Assembly: GCF_964030845.1 (NCBI RefSeq)
Contig: NZ_OZ034983.1
Span: 1,302,001-1,366,000 of the forward strand
Reading direction: 5' to 3'
From: Candidatus Fukatsuia endosymbiont of Tuberolachnus salignus
Lineage (GTDB): Bacteria > Pseudomonadota > Gammaproteobacteria > Enterobacterales > Enterobacteriaceae
DNA: 64,000 nucleotides
Shown: positions 43,753 to 52,371 of the stretch, piece by piece
How the letters are laid out: every line of letters begins with the position of its first letter
Position numbering within the stretch: position 1 is the stretch's first letter
Made by a program: the position numbers and the translations under genes
The notes under the pieces: generated by a model
Seen by the model: only the letters and a program-made list of their open reading frames with translations
What the model was told of the DNA's origin: nothing
The model's database searches: none

Positions 43753-44778
43753 TTAGCCTAAAATCAGCGCACTGTGCTCCGGTTTCACTGCCGCGACACC
43801 CCAGGCTAGCCCGACTTCATAGCGTATCTGATGATACTGACGGTAGAGCGCCACCTGGAAAGTCATGCCGGAGACCGGATCGGTGACATTCATCACATCA
43901 TCGGCGATATCCCCGCCTTGAGGCATCGCCGGTGTCCGTGACGCCAGCAGGAATGCATTGCGATCGAATGCCATGTTAGCGGTGTAGTGACCAACCAGCG
44001 TGACAGCGGTGTTGTCCGCCAGGTCTTGCAACAAGCCCGGTGCAGACAAGGTGATAGTCGAGGCGCTGGCTGCTGCCACCACGTATTGATGCGTATCGCC
44101 GGTAAAGGTGACAATATCCCCTCGGTTTATCGTGCCGCTTCCACTGTCTACGGCAATGAGCTGATTGCCGACGTGATAACCGCCCGCTTTGTTGACCAGA
44201 AACCCGCTACCCGTCCCTGCTGTGACCCGTTTGATGCCCGCGGAATTGTGCAAATTAAAGCCTTCGATACGCCCGATGGTGCCTTCACGTAACAGGGCTT
44301 CGCTGCCCGCTTCGTTGACTTTAAACAAGACGGATTGTTTGCCACGAATGTTGGAAATAGCCGCTGACCCCAAGACCATTTGCAAATCGGTGGTCGGGGC
44401 CCCGTTATCTTCCAGCACGCGACGCGCATCGGCAAAATCGGCCAGGTCTTCTTTGACGCCAAAGGGAGTGCTCCCTGCCTTTCCGACAGCCAGTTGTTCT
44501 TCCCCGTTCCATTGCACGGGCGCCATTTTGGATTTGCTGATTTTAACTTCCACCGTACTGAGTGTTTGTTCCGCACTGCCTGCCGCCGTGGGACCGGGCA
44601 CGATGTCCACCGTTTTAGCGATGGGGGCCACCGGTGCGGTGATATTTTGATCGAGGGCGGCGGTTTCCGCTTTGCTGTTACGGGCGACGGCGGGAATAAA
44701 ACCGACTTGCTCACGGGAAACGCTGTCTAATGCGGTATAAATGGTGGGGATCAACCCCGTTAAGGTATTGCCTGCCAT
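43753..44778 (-). CDS. Major capsid protein (P22 coat-like)
   Basis: A 341-residue coat protein. MAGNTLTGLIPTIYTALDSV, SREQVGFIPAVARNSKAETA, ALDQNITAPVAPIAKTVDIV and QTLSTVEVKISKSKMAPVQW are typical of the P22-type coat family (HK97 fold with an added domain). LQMVLGSAAISNIRGKQSVL and FLLASRTPAMPQGGDIADDV lie further on. It is downstream of the scaffold-like gene. The frame is intact. Confidence 0.88.
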   Translation of the reverse strand: MAGNTLTGLIPTIYTALDSVSREQVGFIPAVARNSKAETAALDQNITAPVAPIAKTVDIVPGPTAAGSAEQTLSTVEVKISKSKMAPVQWNGEEQLAVGKAGSTPFGVKEDLADFADARRVLEDNGAPTTDLQMVLGSAAISNIRGKQSVLFKVNEAGSEALLREGTIGRIEGFNLHNSAGIKRVTAGTGSGFLVNKAGGYHVGNQLIAVDSGSGTINRGDIVTFTGDTHQYVVAAASASTITLSAPGLLQDLADNTAVTLVGHYTANMAFDRNAFLLASRTPAMPQGGDIADDVMNVTDPVSGMTFQVALYRQYHQIRYEVGLAWGVAAVKPEHSALILG

Positions 44779-44812
44779 GCTGTTGCTCCAGGGTTAAGGG
44801 TAAGGTGTGTAA

Positions 44813-45565
44813 TTAATCGACGATCGAGATACCGTCTTTGAGTGCGGCCTGTTTGCTGCCGATGTCCAAGGCATCAAAGGCGCTGCGTTTGAGTGTTTTG
44901 TGTCCGTGCTGCTGGGGTGTGGGTTGTGAACCGCCGCCACGGTGGCCGGAGGCTTTCAGAATGTGGTCTTTGTGCGGATACTGTTCGATGAGGTATTCTA
45001 AGGCTTCCTCAAACTCCGCGATTTCCCCGGGCTGACGGCGTGAGAATACCTTGTTGCCTGCCGCATCCGTGGCGACCACTTTACCTGCGTCAATGCTGAA
45101 TGCGTGACCGAACCGGGCTTGCACCAAATCCGCCGGGATCGCCAGGTTATCCTGGATAAACGTCGAGCTGCTGAAACGTCCGCCAATCATCTCTTGATAC
45201 AACTGGGCTTCCAGGGTTTTATTTTTGCTGCTGGCCTCGTCAAGCTGAGTTTGAAAAGCTTGAGTGATTTGTGCTTTCACCTGGTCGACCGCACCGGCCT
45301 CGATTAATTTCTTTTGATCGATGTGGGTGAGCGTTTGCAGTGCTTCACGGGCTTTCGCTGGGTCGTCAATGCCGGCAAACGCCTTGAGCTTGGCTTCGAG
45401 TGCTTCCTTGGCCTCACGGTGGCTTTTGGCTTCCCCATTGAGGGCGCTAATTTTGTTCAAGGCTGCCACCGCATCAAAGGGGATCGCTTTGCCGTCCTCA
45501 TGCAAATACACCGGCATGCCGTTTTCCAGTACCGCTTTTCCTTCTGTATCGAGGTGCAATTTCAT
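44813..45565 (-). CDS. Scaffold-like head protein
   Basis: A 250-residue protein (MKLHLDTEGKAVLENGMPVY, LHEDGKAIPFDAVAALNKIS, a long helical region about 35-110, then IGGRFSSSTFIQDNLAIPAD and AFSIDAGKVVATDAAGNKVF). It is the DUF6651-type protein commonly preceding P22-like coat genes, with a probable scaffolding role. A near-identical gene starts at 63751 in the opposite orientation. A terminator-like hairpin lies about 80 bp upstream of the ATG. Confidence 0.75.
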   Translation of the reverse strand: MKLHLDTEGKAVLENGMPVYLHEDGKAIPFDAVAALNKISALNGEAKSHREAKEALEAKLKAFAGIDDPAKAREALQTLTHIDQKKLIEAGAVDQVKAQITQAFQTQLDEASSKNKTLEAQLYQEMIGGRFSSSTFIQDNLAIPADLVQARFGHAFSIDAGKVVATDAAGNKVFSRRQPGEIAEFEEALEYLIEQYPHKDHILKASGHRGGGSQPTPQQHGHKTLKRSAFDALDIGSKQAALKDGISIVD

Positions 45566-45645
45566 TGCTATTGTCTCCGCCCGCAGGCTGGGTTAACCGG
45601 TCATCCGACCCGGGCGCTGTGTCGCTTCCGCTCACAGCTGTTCAT

Positions 45646-45668
45646 AAAAAAAGCCACCCTGGGGTGGC
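45646..45668 (-). terminator. Terminator-like hairpin upstream of the scaffold gene
   Basis: On the minus strand GCCACCC/GGGTGGC is followed by seven T residues. The same structure is conserved at 63648-63670 in the second prophage, so it is under some constraint. Confidence 0.65.
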
Positions 45669-45766
45669 CTGTGTGAAGTTGGTTATCAACGCTATTTTAA
45701 AATGTCCAGTTTTTGCTACTTTACGTGATGAGAGAACATGTTAAGTTGTGCTGACATGTTGATTTT

Positions 45767-46861
45767 TTACTCTATATGGAGGGTTTCGCGCAGCTGTTCT
45801 AACGTGAGCCATTCCCCTTTGTCGCTAAAAAATGCGTCGGGACGCCGTCCCTCCTCTCGCAGCATTTTAGCGCGGGTTTTACCCAGGACTTGGATTTGCC
45901 GCGCGTAAGGTTGTTGCTGTAACCAGTCAGAATACGTGGTATCCGCAGGCACTTGCCCGTCCAGGCTGGCGCGTGTGCCCGGGTCCAGCTCATCTAAGTC
46001 AATGCCCAGGGCGCGCCAGGATTTGATGACCAGTGTCTCCGTTGAGCGACAGCAAAAGTGCAGGCGTCCCGGTCCTTGCAGATAGGGGATTTTGTGGCCG
46101 AGTGGCTGGCCGGCTAGGGTGTAGCACAAACGGTCACGGATAACACAGGGTGATGAGGTTTTGTTATCCAGCGTACTGAGCCACTGTTTTCTGTCTATCA
46201 TTGCGGCGTTATTTTCAGCAAATTTATCCCGTGCTACCGCTGAAACATGGTTAACAGCGGTTTTGACCACACTGGTGAGATTTTTGCGACTGATGTCCAG
46301 TACCCCATCTTGATACTGTTTTGCCCTGCTCCCGCGTACTTTGCGTGTAATTTGCTCGACGGTATCACCCAAGAGAAACCCGTTTTTTACCGCGTTGTTG
46401 ATACGCTGAAAGCGATCGCTTTCCAGATGACTGACCCAGTCGCGCAGTAAACGCCCTTGAAAGGGCTGCGCCATCGCTGCCGCGTAAACCTGTTCTGCGG
46501 TGATAATCGCTAAGGGATAGCGGTGTAGCACCCCATCAGGCAGCAGGGTATCAAAGAGACGGCAGTGATAACCCGCTTCGTGCTCAGCAAAGGCTAGCAA
46601 TTCCTCGCTGAGCGATAAATACAGGGTACTCATTGCCTGCTGATTCACCTCTTGGACACAGGCTAACAAGCGGGCTAACTGTTTGACTTCGATGTGTTGC
46701 GGATTAACCTTCTCCAATTTCCCGAAAAGTCGGGCGGTTAGTTCAGCATCATATTGGTTGAGTAGTGCCACCTTTTCTTTAACCACCCCGAGAGCATAGC
46801 GTGATTGAAACAGACTGTGTGCCAGGGCTTCATCACGCAGACGTTGGTTGACTGTGGACAT
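45767..46861 (-). CDS. Phage head morphogenesis (minor head, MuF/gp7-like) protein
   Basis: A 364-residue protein with the MuF/SPP1-gp7 type C-terminal half: SVVKTAVNHVSAVARDKF, AENNAAMIDRKQWLSTLDNK, SSPCVIRDRLCYTLAGQPLG, PYLQGPGRLHFCCRSTETLV. The Cys/His pattern (CVIRD..C...H.CCR) resembles the metal-binding end of the domain. It is present in a few copies per head in known phages. It follows the portal gene by about 90 bp. A second copy at 61386-62480 differs mainly at the C-terminus. Confidence 0.85.
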   Translation of the reverse strand: MSTVNQRLRDEALAHSLFQSRYALGVVKEKVALLNQYDAELTARLFGKLEKVNPQHIEVKQLARLLACVQEVNQQAMSTLYLSLSEELLAFAEHEAGYHCRLFDTLLPDGVLHRYPLAIITAEQVYAAAMAQPFQGRLLRDWVSHLESDRFQRINNAVKNGFLLGDTVEQITRKVRGSRAKQYQDGVLDISRKNLTSVVKTAVNHVSAVARDKFAENNAAMIDRKQWLSTLDNKTSSPCVIRDRLCYTLAGQPLGHKIPYLQGPGRLHFCCRSTETLVIKSWRALGIDLDELDPGTRASLDGQVPADTTYSDWLQQQPYARQIQVLGKTRAKMLREEGRRPDAFFSDKGEWLTLEQLRETLHIE

Positions 46862-46955
46862 GGTAACCCCTTAATAGAAAAACCGGTTTGATGGCATGAG
46901 GATAACGGGGTGTTTTTATACAGCCTGCGCGTCACCTCACGATGCCACGCGGGCG

Positions 46956-48332
46956 TTACAGTAAATCCGGTGGCAAATTGTTAAGTTCATCACACAGGGT
47001 TTCCGGGTTGGCATCGGCATCAATAAGGTTCAGTGCCTGTAAGGCGCGGATGGCATCCACCTGACGAATATCCCCGCCTTGCCGCAGTGCCTGTATCGCC
47101 AGGGCGGCCGGGGCATTGAAGGCTTGCTGGGTGGTTTCAAGCTCGGTGCGAATGTCCACCTTGCCGCCGTCTTTTTCGCCTGACCAGTCTGCCATCAGTT
47201 GCAACAGGGTATCGAGGGCATCTTCTAGCGAGTTAGACAGGGTGTAGAGCGGGGATTGTTCTTGTAGGCGCTCTTCGCTCACTTGGTCGAGGGTCTTGGT
47301 GCTACTGTTTTGACTGCGCAACAGCTTGCCACCGGCTTGACGCATCTGCTCGACCAAATCCGTCAGTGCCTCTTTGCCTGCTCCTACGGCGGCGCCCGAA
47401 TGTTCGGTGTACGCACTGCCCTGTTTGGTGCGGTCAGTAAAGTGTGTCGCGCTTGAGGCACCAATGGTCAACTTTTCGCCGGTTTCAAGACCAAACACAT
47501 TGAGGATGGGCACCCGGGCCACATGCAAAATATTGTCTTGCTCACTCTGGCTTTGCCAATGTTTGATATTGAGTAACGCCAGATTCAATAGCGGCGGGGC
47601 GCCACACATAAAACCGGTGCGTTTGCTGTACAATGTCACCAACGGAATGCGAGGGCAGGAGGTTGCCCAGCTGTCGTGCAGTATCCAGGTTTCCCTGCCA
47701 TCGGCTTGCCTGATTTTACGGTAGAGTTCAACCCGACCGGGCGTCAACTTGCGGATTTGCGCGATTTTCTGTTGGCGGTAAGGGGCGGTCTCGACGACAA
47801 TCTCTTCTCTAATTCGCAATTCTGTCAGCTGGACCGGCCCTCCTTGGTGGCTGGATTGCCAGCCGATGACCTGGCGGGGGTTAATCAACACCGCATAGGG
47901 ACGGGCGCCACGGGCTTTTTCCTCAGCACGGGTTTTCAATGCTTCCACACGGGGGTAGTCAACCAGCGCATGCGCCACGCCGTATTGCAGCGCCAGGCTG
48001 AAATACGCTTGCGCCCAAACATCCAGCCGGTTGCCCAGCAAATCCATATCCTGGCAGTACTCGACAATCACGGCGGGGGTGGACTCACTCAATTGGGTCG
48101 GTTCTGAAAAGACACGACCTAAGTTATTTTTGAGGGTTTCCTCGTAAGCCGGCAGCAGCGTGGCGACGGAGAGACGTTGCTGATAGCTGTGTTTATCTTC
48201 ATTCGTCCAGCGCGGTAAATAGGTTTCGCCCTGTTGCCGTAGGCATAAGGTGCCGCCCATCAGGGCGTCATTGATGTCCCAGGCAGCTAGCAGGCTGTTG
48301 TAGTCAAGATGGGGCGTGGAAATATCGGACAT
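46956..48332 (-). CDS. Portal protein (DUF4055 type)
   Basis: A 458-residue portal ring subunit for DNA entry and exit. DISTPHLDYNSLLAAWDIND, MGGTLCLRQQGETYLPRWTN, NNLGRVFSEPTQLSES and VDYPRVEALKTRAEEKARGA are typical of DUF4055 portals, with the C-terminal LDQVSEERLQEQSPLYTLSN region. The frame is intact. The second copy (59028 onward) is interrupted by an IS. The terminase gene ends 42 bp upstream, with no insert between them, in contrast to the second prophage. Confidence 0.9.
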   Translation of the reverse strand: MSDISTPHLDYNSLLAAWDINDALMGGTLCLRQQGETYLPRWTNEDKHSYQQRLSVATLLPAYEETLKNNLGRVFSEPTQLSESTPAVIVEYCQDMDLLGNRLDVWAQAYFSLALQYGVAHALVDYPRVEALKTRAEEKARGARPYAVLINPRQVIGWQSSHQGGPVQLTELRIREEIVVETAPYRQQKIAQIRKLTPGRVELYRKIRQADGRETWILHDSWATSCPRIPLVTLYSKRTGFMCGAPPLLNLALLNIKHWQSQSEQDNILHVARVPILNVFGLETGEKLTIGASSATHFTDRTKQGSAYTEHSGAAVGAGKEALTDLVEQMRQAGGKLLRSQNSSTKTLDQVSEERLQEQSPLYTLSNSLEDALDTLLQLMADWSGEKDGGKVDIRTELETTQQAFNAPAALAIQALRQGGDIRQVDAIRALQALNLIDADANPETLCDELNNLPPDLL

Positions 48333-48374
48333 GGTTTGACTCTCATGGGTTGTTAACGCGACTGTAGAGGGCCG

Positions 48375-49865
48375 TTACAGTCTTAAGGGGGTTACCTGCC
48401 CCCGAAGCTGACGGTGATTTCTTTTGGCGACGGCAAAATAACGAAAGGCATCGGCGGCGTGGGAACTGGCATCGTGCAGCGGTTTGTCTTTCCAGCAGCC
48501 GTACTGGTTATCCCAGGCTTTGCGGTAGCGCTCCAAATGACTGAGGCCTTGTTCACAGGTCACGCTATCAAAGGCACAGCGCGGCAGGATTTCCCGTACC
48601 GACTCAATGCCTTCATCGACACGCAATCGGGGGACCACCTTGAAATTGATGCGGTAAATGTCACCGTCCAGCGCATAACCTTCATAAGCCAGTTGCCGAC
48701 GGCTTTTGCCGTCGCCCGCTAATTCTCGATTATCAATATCGTGCGGGGCCCAGTGTTCGCCATAGTGATAGGCGCGGGCTTTCAATACCTGCATGTAATG
48801 CCGCAGGCCTTCGCCACTGTTTTCGTAATAATCCATCAGGTGAAATTCACTGCCGACCTCACGGACAAACCAGATAACCGTGGCATCGCCTACTCCTAAA
48901 TCCCAAAAGGTGTGCACCGGCAGGTGCGGATTAGCCGGTAAGGTACCAATGCGCTGATTCTCATAGAGATAACGGAACTGATTGGCGTAATATGCGCCCT
49001 CAATCGATTGCTGAAAGGCCTCGCTCGGGATTGACGGATACTCGCGTTTCATGTCGTCACCCAGTGTGCTTTCTTTGGCGTAATACCAGGCTTTTTGTTC
49101 CGCCGTTAGCCTAATCGACTGTTTGGTTTGCAGCTCGCTAAAGTAGGCTTGCAAGCGCGGCGGCAACGGACTGCTCACCGGCAAGGCATACTGCGGATTG
49201 TTCCACCAGGAAAAGAAGAAGAACTTCCAATCCAATGGGCCTAAGGGTTTGTTGCTGAGTAAGGCTTTTTCCGCCGTTTGGCAGTAATCGAAAAAATACC
49301 CCGCACGGCCCTCTGCCGTCGATTCAATGGTGACCACGCAGTCTGTGGCGACCGCTTCAAAGGCACCAGTGACGATTTCACGGGCTTTCTCAGGAAATTT
49401 GGCACACAGCTTGCCGAATTCGGAAATATGCAAATAGCGCAAGGTGCCACCGCGAAAGGAGGTGCTGATGTACAGTGAGCCGCCGTTGTGAAACACCAAT
49501 TCGCCTGCGGAATCATTGCGGGCGGGATTAGCACGTTTAAGAAGGTCAGGCAAATGGTCGTAGGCGTATTTCACTTTCTCGCGGAACAGGCGTTTGGCAT
49601 CGTTTAAGGTATGTGCAATCAAGGCACATTTGGCTGACTCAAAGAGTGCGGCATCCAGTTGGATAAGGCACACCTCGGTGGTAAAGCCCAGCTGACGGGC
49701 TTTCAAAATCAGATTGCGTGTATGCATCCCCGTGAAATAGGCACGCTGCTGCGCCGTCATCGTAAAACGGATTTTACGTCCGTGTTTATCGGTAATAAAA
49801 TACAGGTGGTTTAAGCGCCAAAAGCGATCAGCTAATTTTGTTTTCAGCGTTGGATCGAATGCCAT
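48375..49865 (-). CDS. Terminase large subunit
   Basis: A 496-residue packaging motor. The N-terminal ATPase domain shows ILKARQLGFTTEVCLIQLDA (Walker A-like, atypical KARQLGFTT) and LRYLHISEFGKLC (Walker B with Glu). The C-terminal nuclease domain includes HTFWDLGVGDATVIWFVREV, the first nuclease Asp in WDLG, and a later HDASSHAADAFRYFAVA with the final Asp residues. It overlaps the small subunit gene by 38 bp. The frame is intact. A truncated copy (last 173 codons) lies at 57777-58298. Confidence 0.92.
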   Translation of the reverse strand: MAFDPTLKTKLADRFWRLNHLYFITDKHGRKIRFTMTAQQRAYFTGMHTRNLILKARQLGFTTEVCLIQLDAALFESAKCALIAHTLNDAKRLFREKVKYAYDHLPDLLKRANPARNDSAGELVFHNGGSLYISTSFRGGTLRYLHISEFGKLCAKFPEKAREIVTGAFEAVATDCVVTIESTAEGRAGYFFDYCQTAEKALLSNKPLGPLDWKFFFFSWWNNPQYALPVSSPLPPRLQAYFSELQTKQSIRLTAEQKAWYYAKESTLGDDMKREYPSIPSEAFQQSIEGAYYANQFRYLYENQRIGTLPANPHLPVHTFWDLGVGDATVIWFVREVGSEFHLMDYYENSGEGLRHYMQVLKARAYHYGEHWAPHDIDNRELAGDGKSRRQLAYEGYALDGDIYRINFKVVPRLRVDEGIESVREILPRCAFDSVTCEQGLSHLERYRKAWDNQYGCWKDKPLHDASSHAADAFRYFAVAKRNHRQLRGQVTPLRL

Positions 49866-50388
49866 GGGCGTTGCCTTCCGCGAGGTCTTTCATCCATTGT
49901 GCCAACTCTTTCTCGGCCCCTGGCGCCGTCTCGTTGTTCAAGCCATAGGCATCGCGCTCACCTTTAATCAGTTTCAGCTGGGCATCCACCCCGGCGCTGA
50001 GCGTTCTCGCAAGAGCAGCATGGTTGTCTTCGGTGATAACGGTACTGCTGAGGAAGGCTTTCAGATGGTTAGCAATCTGCCGCCAACCGGCTAAGGCCAC
50101 ACGATGGGATAAAACGACAGACAAAGCTTCATCCGAAGCTTGTTCAATAATATCGTGGTCGGTGCGCACAGTATTTTTAGTAGAAAAAGTGCGCACAGCC
50201 GCACTGCGCACCACTTTATCTTTTGTGGCCGCCGCCACTTTCTCGGTCAGGTCTCTTTGCCACGCGTTTCTTACTGCAAATTTCCTGAGGGTCGATTCAG
50301 GTACCTGATAGCGTTTTGCTATCGCACGGACAGACAACACACCCGCGCGGTAAGCCGATTCGATGGCCTCCCAGTCAGGTTTTGCCAT
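49828..50388 (-). CDS. Terminase small subunit
   Basis: A 186-residue DNA-recognition subunit. The N-terminal HTH (MAKPDWEAIESAYRAGVLSV, RAIAKRYQVPESTLRKFAVR) is typical of the family. The rest is helical (SDEALSVVLSHRVALAGWRQ, ALARTLSAGVDAQLKLIKGE), for oligomerisation and contact with the large subunit. The start at 50388 matches the usual MAKPDWEAI opening. The 3' end overlaps the large subunit. Confidence 0.85.
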   Translation of the reverse strand: MAKPDWEAIESAYRAGVLSVRAIAKRYQVPESTLRKFAVRNAWQRDLTEKVAAATKDKVVRSAAVRTFSTKNTVRTDHDIIEQASDEALSVVLSHRVALAGWRQIANHLKAFLSSTVITEDNHAALARTLSAGVDAQLKLIKGERDAYGLNNETAPGAEKELAQWMKDLAEGNAHGIRSNAENKIS

Positions 50389-50405
50389 GATGAGCATTCC
50401 TTGGG

Positions 50406-50618
50406 TTAGGGGGATTTATCGAGATGGGTATAGGTCGCTACCGTCTGGCCTGCGGCGTTCAGCACAAAGGCAGTATCAGAGGAGGCAAGATGAATGGCAT
50501 CACTGATACCGTTGGAGGCGATATCAAGGCGTTGAGCATTGCGGTTCCAGCCCCAATGGGCGCTCGGATAGCCAACTTCGCCTTGACCGTTGCCGAAATT
50601 AACTTTGATGGTGTACAT
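50406..50618 (-). CDS. Small phage protein, 70 residues
   Basis: From ATG 50618: MYTIKVNFGNGQGEVGYPSA, DAIHLASSDTAFVLNAAGQT, VATYTHLDKSP. A compact beta-rich protein just upstream of the small terminase. The open frame extends ten codons further, but an RBS (AGGAG) precedes this ATG. I do not recognise its function. Confidence 0.6.
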   Translation of the reverse strand: MYTIKVNFGNGQGEVGYPSAHWGWNRNAQRLDIASNGISDAIHLASSDTAFVLNAAGQTVATYTHLDKSP

Positions 50619-50790
50619 AGGGTGCTCCTGTGTTGATGCGATCGACATGTCGTCGTGTTATGTCGATAAAAGTGAATTTCATGAACATGAAGAAATAGCT
50701 TGAATCATGGTTATTACGGGTGAATTTACCCTCGGCATTTCAAATGCACATGACGTTAACACCGTAACCCAACTTCATCTTCTTGATTAT

Positions 50791-51249
50791 TTATTGAGCC
50801 AAACAGACCTGGGTAACGTACGCCTGCAAGCCTGCAATTTGCTGCGTGACTATTTCAATGCCTTTTCGGAGACGGAAATAATCGTTGACAACGGCGTCGT
50901 CAAGTCGGGCACCGGCAGCATCATCCAGGCGGGTGGCCGTGGGGGTGGCGGGCAATGTTTCACAGCGGGCAGCGAGCTGCACCCGACGCTTGCCAACAAG
51001 AACATCACGTTCAAGGACAGCGAGCTGAGTTTTAGCATCGGTTAATTCCTGGGTGTGTTTGTTATCGAGCACGGCTATTTGTTGGTGTTGCTTTTGCGTT
51101 GTTTGGAGCGTGATAAAGAGGTTATCGCGCTCATCCCTTATCGTTTTGATGATGTTGTCTTTTTTTACTGATTCAGTGTGGTAATAAAGCGCCACCAGAC
51201 TGACGAGCAGAATGAAACTCATCAGGATAAAAAATAAGCGATTAAACAT
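50791..51249 (-). CDS. Rz: Rz inner-membrane spanin
   Basis: An i-spanin that disrupts the outer membrane at lysis. The start at 51249 gives MFNRLFFILMSFILLVSLVA, an N-terminal membrane anchor, followed by a coiled-coil periplasmic part (IKTIRDERDNLFITLQTTQK, QHQQIAVLDNKHTQELTDAK) and a Cys-containing tail. It overlaps the end of the lysozyme gene by 8 bp. The o-spanin gene is embedded in another frame, as in lambda. A further eight residues from 51273 are possible. Confidence 0.85.
   Translation of the reverse strand: MFNRLFFILMSFILLVSLVALYYHTESVKKDNIIKTIRDERDNLFITLQTTQKQHQQIAVLDNKHTQELTDAKTQLAVLERDVLVGKRRVQLAARCETLPATPTATRLDDAAGARLDDAVVNDYFRLRKGIEIVTQQIAGLQAYVTQVCLAQ
50850..51038 (-). CDS. 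Rz1: Rz1 outer-membrane lipoprotein spanin (nested in Rz)
   Basis: A 62-residue lipoprotein in the +1 frame inside Rz. MLKLSSLSLNVMFLLASVGC ends in a lipobox (LASVGC), and the mature part is Pro-rich (HCPPPPRPPAWMMLPVPDL), as in all Rz1 proteins. Complete nesting inside Rz is the lambda arrangement. Confidence 0.82.
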   Translation of the reverse strand: MLKLSSLSLNVMFLLASVGCSSLPAVKHCPPPPRPPAWMMLPVPDLTTPLSTIISVSEKALK

Positions 51250-51760
51250 CGAGTCCCCAACAGGTGAGTTCACTTTCTTGCGCGCGTCTCATCACTTGAC
51301 CCGCACAGTTATTAGCTCGAATGCGACAATCTTTACCACCATCAAATAGCCAGCGTTTGATTTCAGTACAGGCCCCACGGTAGTCACCGGCATTGAGTTT
51401 GCGATAAAAGGTAGAGGAAAGGCATTTGCCTGCACCGATGTTATACGGACAAAATGAAGCAATACCGGCTTTCTGTGCGTCGGTTAACGGTACCTGAACA
51501 TGGTGTTCTACCCAGGCAATCGCCTTATTCACCTCAAATTTGTTAACCTGCTCGCATTTTTCAGCGCTGAGTTGCAGGCCTTGCACCACTGGCTTGTCAT
51601 CAACTCGTGTCGCACCGCGGCAAATTATCCACACATTCGCGCCATCTCGATAGGCCGTCAGCCGATTACCTTCTTTTTCATGCAGAAATTGCGTAAGAAG
51701 AGCGGTTGCAGTGGCACCTGCCAAAATCAGTCCCAGCATGGGTTTGCTTAACTTACTCAT
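51242..51760 (-). CDS. SAR endolysin (GH24 lysozyme, phage-21 R type)
   Basis: A muramidase of 172 residues. A weakly hydrophobic N-terminal signal-anchor-release segment (PMLGLILAGATATALLTQFL) is followed by the catalytic region EKEGNRLTAYRDGANVWIIC with Glu30, Asp39 and Thr51. AFN-like FCPYNIGAGKC and the Cys-rich C-terminus are typical of R21-like enzymes. It overlaps the holin stop (ATGA-type) and Rz. It stays membrane-tethered until the pinholin depolarises the membrane. Confidence 0.88.
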   Translation of the reverse strand: MSKLSKPMLGLILAGATATALLTQFLHEKEGNRLTAYRDGANVWIICRGATRVDDKPVVQGLQLSAEKCEQVNKFEVNKAIAWVEHHVQVPLTDAQKAGIASFCPYNIGAGKCLSSTFYRKLNAGDYRGACTEIKRWLFDGGKDCRIRANNCAGQVMRRAQESELTCWGLDV

Positions 51761-51960
51761 TGGCGTGTCCCGCTCTTGCGTCTGTCTTCTTTAATTTTGA
51801 AATACAGATTGGTCAAATAGGTCAGCACCGCCAGAGAGACGCCCGCGAGCACGCCAATGGCGTTCCATTGTTCCGGGCTGTAGCTGTTTAGCAAACCATT
51901 CAGGATGCTACCGGCGGAAGCACCATAGGCAACGCCGGTGGTCAGTTTTTCCATGCTCAT
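51757..51960 (-). CDS. Class II pinholin (S21 type)
   Basis: A 67-residue holin. MEKLTTGVAYGASAGSILNG and VSLAVLTYLTNLYFKIKEDR follow the phage 21 S protein closely: two membrane segments and a charged C-terminus. The first Met (51960) and the one at position 3 would reproduce the dual-start holin/antiholin arrangement of S21. It overlaps the endolysin start by 4 bp. Confidence 0.9.
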   Translation of the reverse strand: MSMEKLTTGVAYGASAGSILNGLLNSYSPEQWNAIGVLAGVSLAVLTYLTNLYFKIKEDRRKSGTRQ

Positions 51961-52084
51961 TCTCGTCTCTGAGTGGGGATACCGTTTCCCGCTAGGGGTC
52001 GGGGGGGTGTCATAGAAATAGCGTCACCTCCCTGTGAATAAAAGGGTTGAGCACTGATGGGTATTTTGGGTAGGCGCTAAAATG

Positions 52085-52110
52085 AAAAAGGCCACGTGAT
52101 GCACAGCCTT
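52085..52110 (-). terminator. Possible late-leader terminator (tR'-like)
   Basis: On the minus strand AAGGC...GCCTT is followed by five T residues, about 120 bp upstream of the holin, where lambdoid late leaders have the terminator that Q overrides. The remaining 51961-52371 sequence is AT-rich, without a gene, and should contain divergent promoters. Confidence 0.4.
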
Positions 52111-52371
52111 AAATAAGCGTTTTTTGCAAGCATGTTACAAAAATATTCTGTATAACGTTTCTTTGTATTAATATGTAAAGATACGTAATTATTACATCTC
52201 CAAACGTAAATATGCTATTTGAAAGAAGAGTTTTATCAATTATGCTCGGTTGGATTGCTATTTTTAAATATCTTTAATTATCATCGAATAAATAAAGGCA
52301 ATTAATTTTTTCATTTAACTACATAAAAATTTATCGTTCACGTTCATTAAATTACAATAGAGAAGAGTAAA

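Noticed and set aside
51242..51960. Lysis cassette as a novelty
   Set aside because: The pinholin, SAR endolysin and nested Rz/Rz1 follow the known phage 21/lambda arrangement.
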